From assembly GCF_016907675.1 (NCBI RefSeq), contig NZ_JAFBCJ010000001.1, forward strand, positions 4,402,001 through 4,466,000: DNA of 64,000 bases, in the 5' to 3' direction. The notes below the pieces were generated by a model. It had not been told where the DNA came from. It did no database searches and worked only from the letters and a program-made list of their open reading frames with translations. The translations under genes were made by a program, and so were the position numbers. Positions 42,947 through 51,826 of the stretch are shown here, piece after piece. Each line of letters begins with the position of its first letter. Position 1 is the stretch's first letter. The stretch comes from Geodermatophilus bullaregiensis. Its GTDB lineage: Bacteria > Actinomycetota > Actinomycetes > Mycobacteriales > Geodermatophilaceae.

Positions 42947-44128
42947 GTGAGCGACGCGGTGACGGTCGTCTGGGACGACGCGCTGCTCGGCTACACGATG
43001 GGCGGCGACCACCCGCTGCACCCCGTGCGGCTGGACCTGACCATGCGGCTGGCCGAGGGGCTCGGCGTGCTGGCGCCGGGCCGGGTGGAGGTGGTGAAGC
43101 CGACGCCCGCCGGCACCGACCTCCTCACCCTGTGCCACGACCCCGAGTACCTGGAGGCGGTCCGCCGGGCGCCCGCCGACCCCGGCGTCGGGCACGGCCT
43201 GCACACGGCGGACAACCCCGTCTTCGAGGGCATGTACGAGGCCGCGGCGCTCATCACCGGCGGCAGCGTGCTGGCCGCCGAGCTGGTGCACAGCGGACGG
43301 GCGCAGCACGCGGTCAACATCTCCGGCGGCCTGCACCACGCCATGCGCGACCGCGCGTCGGGGTTCTGCGTCTTCAACGACGCCTCGATCGCCATCGCCT
43401 GGCTGCTCCGGCAGGGCTGGGAGCGGATCGCCTACGTCGACCTCGACGTCCACCACGGCGACGGCGTGCAGACCGCCTTCTACGACGACCCGCGGGTGCT
43501 CACGGTGAGCGTCCACCAGACGCCGCTGACCCTCTTCCCCGGCACCGGCTACCCCGAGGAGACCGGCGACCCCGACAGGGCGCTCGGCAGCGCGGTCAAC
43601 CTCGCGCTGCCCAACGGCACCGACGACTCCGGCTGGCTGCGCGCCTTCCACGCCGTCGTCCCGAGCGTGCTGCGCGCCTTCTCCCCGCAGATCCTGGTCA
43701 CCCAGTGCGGCTGCGACGCCCACCACGAGGACCCGCTGGCCGACCTCGGCCTCACCATCGACGGCCAGCGGACCAGCTACACGGCGGTGCACGAGCTCGC
43801 GCACGAGCTCTGCGACGGCCGCTGGATCGCCCTCGGCGGCGGCGGCTACGGGCTGGTGCGCTGCGTGCCCCGGGCGTGGACGCACCTGCTGGCCGAGGCG
43901 TCCGGCGAGCGGCTGGACCCGGTCACCGAGATCCCGCAGTCCTGGCGCGACGACGTCGTCGCCCGCGGCCTGCGCGCCCGCCCACCGACGCACATGACCG
44001 AGGGCGGCTACACCGGCTTCTCCGCGTGGGACCCGTTCACCGAGACCCGCGTCGACCGCGCGATCATGCGCACCCGCCGCGCGTCGTTCCCCTACTTCGG
44101 CCTCGACCCGGACGACCCCCGTGACTGA
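42947..44128 (+). CDS. acuC: AcuC-type class I histone-deacetylase-family protein deacetylase
   Basis: A 393-residue zinc-dependent deacylase. ISGGLHHAMRDRASGFCVFNDASIAI (two His of the charge relay, about 124-150), YVDLDVHHGDGVQTAF (zinc Asp and His, about 163-178), TQCGCDAHHEDPLADL and GGGGYG (catalytic Tyr region). AcuC proteins remove acetyl groups from acetyl-CoA synthetase and other enzymes. GTG 42947 has AGGAGGGG upstream. The last eight bases overlap the start of a GNAT/acyl-CoA-synthetase-type acetyltransferase gene, giving a writer-eraser pair. Confidence 0.93.
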   Translation: MSDAVTVVWDDALLGYTMGGDHPLHPVRLDLTMRLAEGLGVLAPGRVEVVKPTPAGTDLLTLCHDPEYLEAVRRAPADPGVGHGLHTADNPVFEGMYEAAALITGGSVLAAELVHSGRAQHAVNISGGLHHAMRDRASGFCVFNDASIAIAWLLRQGWERIAYVDLDVHHGDGVQTAFYDDPRVLTVSVHQTPLTLFPGTGYPEETGDPDRALGSAVNLALPNGTDDSGWLRAFHAVVPSVLRAFSPQILVTQCGCDAHHEDPLADLGLTIDGQRTSYTAVHELAHELCDGRWIALGGGGYGLVRCVPRAWTHLLAEASGERLDPVTEIPQSWRDDVVARGLRARPPTHMTEGGYTGFSAWDPFTETRVDRAIMRTRRASFPYFGLDPDDPRD

Positions 44129-46910
44129 GGAAGGACCCCGCCCCCCTCACCACTCGCAGGCTCGCGGCGAGCCTCTGGACGGGGCCGCGGGCGCCGCTGG
44201 GGGGCCGTCCGCGACCCCGTCCGTCCACGACGAGCCCGCCCCGCCGCGGCCGCCGGCGCACTGGGAGGCCGACATCATCGCCGCCGACGGCGGCACGGTG
44301 CACCTGCGCCCGATCTGCCCCGAGGACGCCGACGGGCTGACCGGCCTGATGGAGCGCAGCTCGGACCAGACCCGCTACCTGCGGTTCTTCGGGCCGATGA
44401 AGCGGCTCTCCGACCGCGACCTGCACCGGTTCACCCACGTCGACCACACCGACCGGGTGGCCTTCGTGGTGCTGCTCGGCGAGCAGCTGATCGCCGTCGG
44501 CCGCTACGACCGCCTCCCCGGCACCACCGACGCCGAGATCGCCTTCCTCGTCGAGGACGCCCACCAGGGCCGGGGACTGGGCTCCGTGCTGCTCGAGCAC
44601 CTGTCCGCCGCCGCCCGCGAGCGCGGCATCACCCGCTTCGTCGCCGAGGTGCTCGCCCAGAACGCCCGGATGGTGCGGGTGTTCCTCGACGCCGGCTACC
44701 AGGCCAGCCGCTCCTACGAGGAGGGCGTGGTCCACCTGACCTTCCCGATCGCGCCCACCGAGAACTCGCTGGCCGTGACCTACGAGCGCGAGCAGCGCAG
44801 CGAGTCCCGCTCGATCGCCCGGCTGCTCACCCCGTCCTCGGTCGCGGTGGTCGGCGCCAGCAACGACGAGGGCAAGCTCGGGTACGCCGTGCTGCGCAAC
44901 CTGCTCGACCACGGCTTCAACGGGCCGGTCTACCCGGTCAACCCCGGCGCCCGGCACGTCCGGGGGGTGCCGGCCTACGCCACGATCGACGCCATCCCCG
45001 ACGACGTCGACCTGGCGGTGCTCGCCGTGCCGGCCGACGAGGTCGCCGGAGTCGTGGAGGCCTGCCGGCGCAAGCGCGTCCGCGGCCTGGTGGTCATCTC
45101 CGGCGGCTTCGGCGAGAGCGGCCCGGCCGGGCGGGAGGCCGAGCGGCAGCTGGTCGCCTCGGCCCGGGCGTCGGGCATGCGGGTGGTCGGGCCCAACTGC
45201 CTGGGGATCGTCAACACCGACCCGGCGATCCGGCTCGACGCCAGCCTGGCGCCGCACGTGCCCGGGCGCGGCCGGGTCGGCTTCTTCGCGCAGTCCGGTG
45301 CCCTGGGCGTGGCGCTGCTCGAGCGGGCGCGCACCCGCAACATCGGGCTGTCCAGCTTCGTCTCGGCGGGCAACCGCGCCGACGTGAGCGGCAACGACCT
45401 GCTGCAGTACTGGGCCACCGACCCCGGCACCGAGGTCGTGCTGCTGCACCTGGAGAGCTTCGGCAACCCGCGCAAGTTCGCCCGGCTGGCGCGCACGGTG
45501 GCGCGCACCAAGCCCGTGGTGGCGGTCAAGAGCGGCCGGCACGGCGGCCTGACGCCCGGCCTGGCCGGCACGTCGGTCACGGTGCCGGAGCAGTCGGTGG
45601 CCGCGCTGTTCACCTCGGCCGGGGTCATCCGCGTCGACACCGTCGCGCAGCTGTTCGAGGTCGGGATGCTGCTGGCCCACCAGCCGCTGCCGGCCGGGAA
45701 CCGGGTCGCCGTCGTCGGCAACTCCACCGCCCTCGGCGTGCTCGTCGCCGACTCCGTCCTGGACCAGGGGCTGGCGCTGGCGCACGAGGCACCGGTCGAC
45801 ATCGGCAGCGGCGGCAGCCCCGAGGCGTTCCGCGCGGCGCTGCAGGAGGCGGTCGACGACGACGGGGTCGACTCCGTCGTCGCGGTGTTCCTCCCGCCGC
45901 TGGTGCGCACGCCGCCGGAGGAGTACGGCCGGGCGCTGCGCGAGGTGTCGGCGGGCTCGGCCAAGCCGGTCCTCGCCACCTTCCTCTCCGCCGAGGGCTT
46001 CCCGCCGGAGCTGACCGTGCCCGACGCGGCGGGCATGCCCGCCCGTGGCTCGGTGCCCTCGTACTCGACGCCGGAGCGGGCGGTCATCGCGCTGGCCCGC
46101 GTGACGGAGTACGCGCGCTGGCGGCAGCGCCCGGTGGGCACGGTGCCCGACCTGCCCGACGTCGACGAGCAGCGCGGCCGGACGGTGGTGCACGGGGCGC
46201 TGGCCGAGACCCCTGCCGGCCGGCAGCTCACCGACGACGAGGCGCTGGCGCTGCTGGGCGCCTACGGCGTCCCGCTGCTGGGCACCCGGGTGGCGACCAC
46301 CGCCGAGGAGGCCGTCGCCGCCGCCGACGCCGTCGGCTACCCGGTGGTGCTCAAGTCGACGGCGCCGTGGCTGCGGCACCGGACCGACCTCGGCGGGGTC
46401 CGGCTGGACCTCCCCGACGACGCCGCCGTGCGCGCCGCCTTCGCCGCCATCCCGGCCGGCGACCCGGTGATCGTGCAGGAGATGGCCGCGCCGGGCGTGG
46501 CCACCGTCGTCGAGGTCGTCGACGACCCGTCGTTCGGTGCGCTGGTCAGCTTCGGCGTCGGCGGGGTGGCCACCGAGCTGCTCGGCGACCGGGCCTACCG
46601 CACGCTGCCGCTCACCGACCTCGACGCCGCCGAGCTCGTGCGGGCCCCCCGCGCCTGGCCGCTGCTCGACGGCTGGCGCGGCTCGGAGCCGGTCGACGTC
46701 GCGGCCCTGGAGGAGCTGCTGCTGCGGGTGGCGCGGCTGGCCGACGACCTGCCCGAGGTGCTCGGGCTGAGCCTCTCGCCGGTCATCGCCGGGCCGGCCG
46801 ACCCCTGGCACGGCGGCCGCTCGCTGGTCGTCGCCGGCGGCACCGTCCGCATCGGCCCGCCCACGGCCCGCATCGACCCCGGCCCCCGGCGGATGCGCGA
46901 CCTGTACTGA
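44121..46910 (+). CDS. Pat-type protein lysine acetyltransferase: GNAT fused to NDP-forming acyl-CoA synthetase domains
   Basis: A 929-residue protein. The order is: GNAT domain (about 45-215; acetyl-CoA loop DAHQGRGLGSVLLEHL), CoA-binding domain (about 232-330; SSVAVVGASNDEGKLGYAVLRNLL), succinyl-CoA-ligase-like middle (335-620) and ATP-grasp domain (690-910). Salmonella Pat has the GNAT last. Here it comes first, the arrangement usual in actinobacteria. In Pat proteins the synthetase part is catalytically dead and senses acetyl-CoA. The only usable start is GTG 44121, which overlaps acuC. Residues 4-22 are therefore encoded by a copy of the dispersed hairpin repeat (44127-44186). Probably acetylates acetyl-CoA synthetase, reversed by AcuC. 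Confidence 0.9.
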   Translation: MTEEGPRPPHHSQARGEPLDGAAGAAGGPSATPSVHDEPAPPRPPAHWEADIIAADGGTVHLRPICPEDADGLTGLMERSSDQTRYLRFFGPMKRLSDRDLHRFTHVDHTDRVAFVVLLGEQLIAVGRYDRLPGTTDAEIAFLVEDAHQGRGLGSVLLEHLSAAARERGITRFVAEVLAQNARMVRVFLDAGYQASRSYEEGVVHLTFPIAPTENSLAVTYEREQRSESRSIARLLTPSSVAVVGASNDEGKLGYAVLRNLLDHGFNGPVYPVNPGARHVRGVPAYATIDAIPDDVDLAVLAVPADEVAGVVEACRRKRVRGLVVISGGFGESGPAGREAERQLVASARASGMRVVGPNCLGIVNTDPAIRLDASLAPHVPGRGRVGFFAQSGALGVALLERARTRNIGLSSFVSAGNRADVSGNDLLQYWATDPGTEVVLLHLESFGNPRKFARLARTVARTKPVVAVKSGRHGGLTPGLAGTSVTVPEQSVAALFTSAGVIRVDTVAQLFEVGMLLAHQPLPAGNRVAVVGNSTALGVLVADSVLDQGLALAHEAPVDIGSGGSPEAFRAALQEAVDDDGVDSVVAVFLPPLVRTPPEEYGRALREVSAGSAKPVLATFLSAEGFPPELTVPDAAGMPARGSVPSYSTPERAVIALARVTEYARWRQRPVGTVPDLPDVDEQRGRTVVHGALAETPAGRQLTDDEALALLGAYGVPLLGTRVATTAEEAVAAADAVGYPVVLKSTAPWLRHRTDLGGVRLDLPDDAAVRAAFAAIPAGDPVIVQEMAAPGVATVVEVVDDPSFGALVSFGVGGVATELLGDRAYRTLPLTDLDAAELVRAPRAWPLLDGWRGSEPVDVAALEELLLRVARLADDLPEVLGLSLSPVIAGPADPWHGGRSLVVAGGTVRIGPPTARIDPGPRRMRDLY
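44127..44186 (+). repeat. Nested-hairpin repeat across the acuC stop and the acetyltransferase start
   Basis: It follows the acuC TGA directly (TGAGGAAGGACCCCG, as at sigA). It contains the loop TCGCAGGCTC and ends with GGACGGGGCC pairing to GGACCCCG-C. The inner part can also fold as GGCTCGC-G-GCGAGCC. It is translated as the N-terminus of the next protein. Confidence 0.75.
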
Positions 46911-46940
46911 GCTGTGCTGTCCGTCGCCCTACCGGGCTCC

Positions 46941-47078
46941 ACCGCGGCCAGGTGCCGTTCCCGGCCTGCGCTGAGCCGATCCGTCGCACCCGTCGCGGAA
47001 CCCTCCGGGCCCCCCTCGGGCACGACCCCCGCAGGGCGGCTCACCTCCGGACCGCGGTCCGGTGCCGTTCCCGGCCTG
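46941..47078. repeat. Direct repeat of a 28-base unit, 110 bases apart
   Basis: Units 46941-46968 and 47051-47078 share ACCGCGG, three variable bases (two differ), then GGTGCCGTTCCCGGCCTG identically. They lie in the 177-base gap between two convergent genes. No gene or clear hairpin is seen between them. Confidence 0.6.
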
Positions 47079-47087
47079 TCTCGCCGG

Positions 47088-47639
47088 TCAGGGCTGCCGG
47101 CCGGTGAAGGCCAGCAGCTTCGTCTGGGCGTCGGCGTCGTCGGGGACGGCGACACGGGGCCCGTAGTAGCCGCTGCTGCGCAGCGCGGCGTCCCACGGCT
47201 CGATCCCGGCGAGGAAGGCCGACGCCTCGGCCGCGTCCAGGGTCTCGTCCTGGCCGGTGGCGCGGGCGAGGTCCCAGGCGTGCACCAGCAGGTCCATCAG
47301 CCCGGTCATCGCGACCAGCTGCTCCAGCGTCATCTGCCCGGCGCGGGTGCTCGTGGGGCGCGAGGACAGGGCGGGGTCGTCGAGCAGGGCCGAGACCGCG
47401 GCGTCGGCGGCACGCCAGGCGCCGGCCGGGTCGTCGTCGACCGAGGGGCCGTCGGGGACCGGCAGACCCACGGCTCCCAGGTAGAGCGCCGGCATCCACT
47501 CCACCAGGTGCCGGACCACGTCCCGGGCCACCCAGCCGGGGCACGGGGCGGGGTCGTCCCAGCGGTCCGGGGGGACGGCGTCGACCCGCCGGCCGAAGTC
47601 GTCGGCCAGCCGCCGCCACCGTTGCGCCGTCTCCGTCAC
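47088..47639 (-). CDS. TIGR03086-family DinB-like metal-binding protein (mycothiol-dependent maleylpyruvate isomerase superfamily)
   Basis: A 183-residue four-helix protein: WDDPAPCPGWVARDVVRHLVEWMP (about 28-51) and QLVAMTGLMDLLVHAWDLARATG (about 105-128), giving the His residues of the metal site in this superfamily. Members are thiol-dependent S-transferases or isomerases using mycothiol. This one has no known substrate. GTG 47639 has GAGGAGG upstream. The palindrome TCAACC-GGAT-GGTTGA lies just before the ribosome site, so it is probably repressed by a TetR-type regulator encoded elsewhere. Confidence 0.88.
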   Translation of the reverse strand: MTETAQRWRRLADDFGRRVDAVPPDRWDDPAPCPGWVARDVVRHLVEWMPALYLGAVGLPVPDGPSVDDDPAGAWRAADAAVSALLDDPALSSRPTSTRAGQMTLEQLVAMTGLMDLLVHAWDLARATGQDETLDAAEASAFLAGIEPWDAALRSSGYYGPRVAVPDDADAQTKLLAFTGRQP

Positions 47640-47649
47640 CGCGACCTCC

Positions 47650-47665
47650 TCAACCGGATGGTTGA
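47650..47665. promoter_or_regulatory. TetR-type operator TCAACC-GGAT-GGTTGA
   Basis: A perfect 6-4-6 palindrome located 10 bases before the start codon of the TIGR03086 gene and overlapping its leader. TCAACC...GGTTGA palindromes are common TetR sites in actinobacteria. No tetR gene is adjacent. Confidence 0.5.
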
Positions 47666-47700
47666 CGACGATCGTGGACCCCCGCGGCCCGGCCGTCAAC

Positions 47701-47740
47701 GCCGAGAGCCGGCCACCCGGATGGGTGACCGGCTCTCGGC
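47701..47740 (-). terminator. 18-bp hairpin downstream of sigB
   Basis: Arms 47701-47718 and 47723-47740 pair with one mismatch (GCCGAGAGCCGG.../...CCGGCTCTCGGC) around GGAT. It lies behind the hairpin repeat that follows the sigB stop, giving two stem-loops in series. Confidence 0.65.
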
Positions 47741-47787
47741 TCGGCCCGCTCCCGCCCCGATCGTGCGAGGGGCGGGAGTGGCCTCCC
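47741..47787 (-). repeat. Copy of the hairpin repeat behind the sigB stop
   Basis: Read on the minus strand after the sigB TGA: GGGAGGCC, then arms CTCCCGCCCC/GGGGCGGGAG around the loop TCGCACGATC. The loop differs by two bases from TCGCAGGCTC, and the placement is as in the other copies. Confidence 0.7.
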
Positions 47788-48771
47788 TCAGGCGAGGTAG
47801 TCGCGCAGGGCGTCGGCGCGCTGCGGGTCGCGCAGCTTGGCCATCGTCTCGCGCTCGATCTGGCGCACCCGCTCGCGGGAGAGGCCGAACTGCTTGCCGA
47901 TCTGCTCCAGCGTCCGGGGCTGGCCGCCGTCGAGGCCGAAGCGCAGCACGACCACGTCGCGCTCGCGGTCCTCGAGCGTGGCCAGGACGGTGCGGACGTC
48001 GCCCTTCATCATCTGGAAGGCGACGGCGTCCTCGGCGACCGCGGCGTCGGCGTCCTCGATGAAGTCACCGAGGCGGGACTCCTCGTCGGCGCCGACGGTC
48101 TGGTCGAGCGACACCAGGTCGCGGGAGTACTCGAGCAGCTCGGTCACCCGCTCCGGCGTCATGTCCAGCTCGAGGCCGAGCTCCTCGGCGGTGGGCTCGC
48201 GCTCGAGCTCCTGGTGCACCCGCCGGCGGGTCCGCACGACCTTGTTGACCTGCTCGGCCAGGTGCACGGGGAGCCGGATGGTGCGGCCGGAGTCGGCCAT
48301 CGCGCGGGTGATCGCCTGGCGGATCCACCACGTCGCGTAGGTCGAGAACTTGAAGCCCTTGGTGTAGTCGAACTTCTCGACGGCCCGGATGAGACCGACG
48401 TTGCCCTCCTGGATGAGGTCCAGGAACGTCATGCCGTGGCCGGTGTAGCGCTTGGCCACCGAGACGACCAGGCGCAGGTTGGCCTCGAGCAGGTGCCGCT
48501 TGGCGGCCTTGCCGTCGGCGGCGAGGGCCTTGTAGTCGCGCTGCACGGCCGGGGTGAGCTGGCGCTCGCTGAGCAGCCGCTCGGCGTAGAGACCGGCCTC
48601 GATGCGCTTGGCGAGCTCGACCTCCTGCTCGGCGGTCAGCAGCGCGGTCTTGCCGATGGTGTTGAGGTACACGCGCACCAGGTCGGTCGACACCAGTCCA
48701 CTGGTGTCCGGCTCGCGGCGCGGCGAGCGGACCTCGAGGGCGTCACTGGGGGAAGACTGGAGGAGCGTCAC
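47788..48771 (-). CDS. sigB: Principal-like sigma factor SigB (sigma-70 group 2)
   Basis: A 327-residue sigma factor without region 1.1. Region 1.2/2 starts at [87 protein letters not shown] is region 2.1-2.4, and the region 4.2 HTH is [21 protein letters not shown] (about 287-307). It closely follows mycobacterial SigB in length and sequence. GTG 48771 is used: sequence before it lacks sigma features. sigB and ideR lie about 5 kb apart here, whereas in mycobacteria they are adjacent. Confidence 0.92.
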   Translation of the reverse strand: MTLLQSSPSDALEVRSPRREPDTSGLVSTDLVRVYLNTIGKTALLTAEQEVELAKRIEAGLYAERLLSERQLTPAVQRDYKALAADGKAAKRHLLEANLRLVVSVAKRYTGHGMTFLDLIQEGNVGLIRAVEKFDYTKGFKFSTYATWWIRQAITRAMADSGRTIRLPVHLAEQVNKVVRTRRRVHQELEREPTAEELGLELDMTPERVTELLEYSRDLVSLDQTVGADEESRLGDFIEDADAAVAEDAVAFQMMKGDVRTVLATLEDRERDVVVLRFGLDGGQPRTLEQIGKQFGLSRERVRQIERETMAKLRDPQRADALRDYLA

Positions 48772-49012
48772 GGGATGTCTTCGTCCTTGCCTGTGATCCG
48801 GATGCACCACCGGTCGTCGATGGCGGTGCTGCACCCGCGTCGGGGGTGGGGCTCCGGTGTCCGGCGGGGCCCCGCGCTGTGGTCCGTTGTGGTCCGTTGT
48901 GTTATGCCCAGTCCAACGGTCGCGACCGGGCGCGGTGTTCCGCGGGGATGGGATTCTCAGGGAACCCACAGCCCGTGTGTTCGGTCACCTTCCGTACCCG
49001 ACTCGCCGCGGA
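48772..49012. promoter_or_regulatory. sigB upstream region with tandem 10-base repeats
   Basis: The 241-base gap between sigB and dtd holds 2.4 copies of TGTGGTCCGT (48878-48901), about 107 bases before the sigB start. On the minus strand TTGGAC and CATAAC lie nearby but at poor spacing for one promoter. No gene is seen. Confidence 0.4.
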
Positions 49013-49444
49013 TCAGACCTCCAGCAGCAAGGTCATCGGTCCGTCGTTGACAGACGCCACCTGCATGCGGGCCCCGAACACGCCGGTGGCCACCGTGCCG
49101 CCCCGGCGGCGCAGCTCGGCGACGACCTCCTCGACCAGCGGTTCCGCCAGCTCACCGGGCGCGGCGCCGGCCCACGAGGGACGGCGGCCCTTGCGCGTGT
49201 CGGCGTAGAGCGTGAACTGGCTCACGACGAGGACGGGCAGACCGAGGTCGCCGGCCGAGCGGGCGCCGTCGTCGGTGGGGAAGACCCGCAGCTCGTGCAC
49301 CTTCCGCGCCAGCGCCCGCGCGCGGGCCGCGTCGTCGTCCCGGCCGGCGCCCACCAGCGCCAGCAGCCCGGGACCGATGTCGCCGACGACGGCGCCGTCC
49401 ACGGTGACCGACGCCGAGGCCACCCTGCTCACCACCGCGCGCAC
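49013..49444 (-). CDS. dtd: D-aminoacyl-tRNA deacylase
   Basis: A 143-residue proofreading enzyme that removes D-amino acids (and Gly) from t[35 protein letters not shown] at the start, the active-site motifs [20 protein letters not shown] (about 77-97) and [12 protein letters not shown] (NxGP motif, 131-142). Cross-subunit Gly-Pro is present in both. GTG 49444. CAGGAT six bases upstream suggests a leaderless transcript. Divergent from the LLM oxidoreductase. Confidence 0.95.
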   Translation of the reverse strand: MRAVVSRVASASVTVDGAVVGDIGPGLLALVGAGRDDDAARARALARKVHELRVFPTDDGARSAGDLGLPVLVVSQFTLYADTRKGRRPSWAGAAPGELAEPLVEEVVAELRRRGGTVATGVFGARMQVASVNDGPMTLLLEV

Positions 49445-49546
49445 GCGCCCATCCTGCGTCGTGCCCGGCAGCGGCCCGGCAGCGGCCCGACGGCGGTCGC
49501 CCGTCCACCGTCGCCTCGGGGGGACGGATCTCGCTACGTTGCCGCC

Positions 49547-50578
49547 ATGCGCGTAGCGGTCGCCGTCAGCGGTGCCGGCCCGGACGACGTGGTGTTCGTC
49601 GAGGAGGCGGAGCGCCTGGGTGCGGACTCGGTCTGGGTGGCCGAGGCGTGGGGATACGACGCGTTCACCCCGCTGGCCTTCCTCGCGGCCCGGACCAGCC
49701 GCATCCGGCTCGCGACGGGCATCGCCCAGCTCGGGGCGCGGACGCCGGCGCTGCTGGCCATGTCGTCCATGTCGATGCAGGAGCTGTCCGGCGGCCGGTT
49801 CCTGCTCGGGCTCGGCACCAGCGGCCCGCAGGTCATGGAGGGCTGGCACGGCGTGCGCTTCAGCGCCCCGTTGACGATGACCCGCGAGACGATCGAGGTG
49901 CTGCGCACCGTGGCGGCAGGGGAGCGCCTGGTCCACGACGGCGCGGTCTACCGGCTGCCGCTGCCGGACAGCGCCGGGCGGGCGATCAGGTCGATGGCCC
50001 CGCCGGTCCCGGTGCCGGTCTACCTGGCCGCGCTGGGGCCGAAGAACCTGGCCCTCACCGGTGAGCTGGCCGACGGATGGCTGGCCAACGCGTTCATGCC
50101 CGAGACAGCGGCCGCGTTCCTCGAGCCGCTGGCCGCCGGCGCGGCCCGGGCGGGCCGGACCGTCGCCGACCTCGACGTCGTCGTCCCGGTGGGGGTGGAG
50201 TTCACCGACGACGAGGAGGAGGCCGCCCGCCGGCACGCGCGCGGCTACGCCTTCACGATCGGCGCGATGGGCAACCGCAGCCAGAACTTCTACAACGCCG
50301 CCTTCGAGCGGCAGGGGTACGGCGACGACGTCCGCGCCGTCCAGGAGCTGTGGCTGGCCGGTGACCGGGACCGGGCCGCCGACCGGGTGCCGGTGGACCT
50401 CGGCCGGCGGACCAACCTGCTCGGCCCCCGGGAGGTCGTGGCCGAGCGGATCGCGCTCCACCGCGGCGCCGGCGTCACCACCCTCCAGGCCAAGCTGACC
50501 GGGTCGCTGGACGAGCGGCTGGGCACGCTCGGCACGCTCCTGGAGCTGTGCGCCGAGCCGGCCGGGCAGGGGGGGTGA
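49547..50578 (+). CDS. LLM-class F420/FMN-dependent oxidoreductase
   Basis: A 343-residue TIM-barrel luciferase-like enzyme: [92 protein letters not shown] and [26 protein letters not shown] match F420-binding members such as MSMEG-type LLM proteins. Substrate unknown. TACGTT (49535-49540) ends six bases before the ATG, indicating a leaderless start. The stop overlaps the next gene as GTGA. Confidence 0.9.
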   Translation: MRVAVAVSGAGPDDVVFVEEAERLGADSVWVAEAWGYDAFTPLAFLAARTSRIRLATGIAQLGARTPALLAMSSMSMQELSGGRFLLGLGTSGPQVMEGWHGVRFSAPLTMTRETIEVLRTVAAGERLVHDGAVYRLPLPDSAGRAIRSMAPPVPVPVYLAALGPKNLALTGELADGWLANAFMPETAAAFLEPLAAGAARAGRTVADLDVVVPVGVEFTDDEEEAARRHARGYAFTIGAMGNRSQNFYNAAFERQGYGDDVRAVQELWLAGDRDRAADRVPVDLGRRTNLLGPREVVAERIALHRGAGVTTLQAKLTGSLDERLGTLGTLLELCAEPAGQGG

Positions 50579-51072
50579 GCGTCGTGCGGTACGCGGACGG
50601 TCCGACGGTCGAGGTCGAGGTGCTGGTCGACGCCCCGGCAGGCACGGTGTGGTCGCTGGTGAGCGACATCGGCACGCCCGTCCGGTTCTCCGCGGAGCTG
50701 CAGGAGGCGCACTGGCTCGACGGGGAGCGCTTCGTCGGGCGCAGCGCCCACCCGGCGATCGGGGAGTGGGAGACCGTCTGCACCGTCGTCGCGCGCGAGC
50801 CCGAGCGGGTCTTCGGCTGGGTGGTCGGCGACCCCGGGCACCCGTCCGCCGAGTGGCGGTTCGTCCTCGAGCCGGACGGGCCGCGCACCCTGCTGCGCCA
50901 GTGGATGCGGATGGGCCCCGCGCGGTCGGGACTCAACCTCGCCATCGAGGCGCGCCCGGACAAGGAGGAGCGCATCGTCGCCCGCCGACTGGAGGAGCAC
51001 CGGGCGAACATGCAGGACACCGTCGACGGCATCCGGCAGATGGCCGAGGCCGCGCAGGCGTCCGCGCCCTGA
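50575..51072 (+). CDS. SRPBCC-family protein (polyketide cyclase/START-like)
   Basis: A 165-residue helix-grip protein: [42 protein letters not shown] and [22 protein letters not shown]. The fold makes a hydrophobic ligand cavity. It is coupled by GTGA to the LLM oxidoreductase, so a shared hydrophobic substrate is possible. No catalytic residues can be assigned. Confidence 0.86.
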   Translation: MSVVRYADGPTVEVEVLVDAPAGTVWSLVSDIGTPVRFSAELQEAHWLDGERFVGRSAHPAIGEWETVCTVVAREPERVFGWVVGDPGHPSAEWRFVLEPDGPRTLLRQWMRMGPARSGLNLAIEARPDKEERIVARRLEEHRANMQDTVDGIRQMAEAAQASAP

Positions 51073-51205
51073 CCAGCCCGGTCGCGGCCGGTGGTCCTCG
51101 TGCGGGCCCGGCCCGCGCCACCCGTCCCCGCCGGGAGGGCGGCCGGCGACGCACGGCGGAACGGGGCGTCGTCGCCGCCGCGCCCCCGTGGAGCACACTG
51201 CCCGG

Positions 51206-51826
51206 GTGCCGACCCTCCGCCTGACCCAGGACGCCGCCGCCGACGACCTGCTCGGCCGCGATCCCCTCGCGCTGGTCCTCGGGATGCTGTTCGACCAGCA
51301 GTTCCCGATGGAGCGGGCCTTCGCCGGGCCCCGCCTGCTGGCCGACCGCATGGGCGTGGACTCCCTCTCCGCGGCGGCGATCGCCGACGCCGACCCCGAC
51401 GCGCTGCTCGCCTGGTTCCAGGGTCCGCCGGCGGTGCACCGCTACCCGGGCTCGATGGCCGCCCGCGCGCAGGCGCTGTGCCGGCTGCTGCTCGAGCGCT
51501 ACGACGGCCGCGCCGAGCAGCTCTGGGACGACGTCCCCGACGGCGCCACGCTGCTGCGCCGCATCGGGGAGCTGCCCGGGTTCGGCGCGCAGAAGGCCAA
51601 GATCCTCGTCGCGCTGCTCGGCAAGCAGTACGGCGTCACGCCGCCGGGCTGGCGCGAGGCCGCCGGCTCCTACGGCGAGGAGGGGTCGCGACGGTCGGTC
51701 GCCGACATCACCGGCCCCGAGTCGCTGGCCGAGGTCCGCGCCGCCAAGCAGGAGGCGAAGGCGGTCGCCAGGGCGGCCGGGGAGGCGGCCGGGAAGGCCA
51801 CCGGCAGGGCCGCGACGCCCCGCTGA
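51206..51826 (+). CDS. HhH-GPD-type base-excision-repair-like protein
   Basis: A 206-residue protein of the actinobacterial HhH-GPD group: LTQDAAADDLLGRDPLALVLGMLFDQQFPMERAF at the start and the helix-hairpin-helix GELPGFGAQKAKILVALLGKQYGVTPPGW (about 127-155). The catalytic Asp of true glycosylases is not clear, so DNA-lesion activity is an inference. The Ala/Lys-rich tail (180-206) looks DNA-binding. GTG 51206 is preferred over one 18 bases earlier because family members start at PTLRL. Confidence 0.85.
   Translation: MPTLRLTQDAAADDLLGRDPLALVLGMLFDQQFPMERAFAGPRLLADRMGVDSLSAAAIADADPDALLAWFQGPPAVHRYPGSMAARAQALCRLLLERYDGRAEQLWDDVPDGATLLRRIGELPGFGAQKAKILVALLGKQYGVTPPGWREAAGSYGEEGSRRSVADITGPESLAEVRAAKQEAKAVARAAGEAAGKATGRAATPR

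Noticed and set aside
44064..46811. Minus-strand open frame of about 915 codons opposite the acetyltransferase
   Set aside because: No domain and Gly/Arg/His/Gln bias. The plus strand has GNAT and ATP-grasp motifs.
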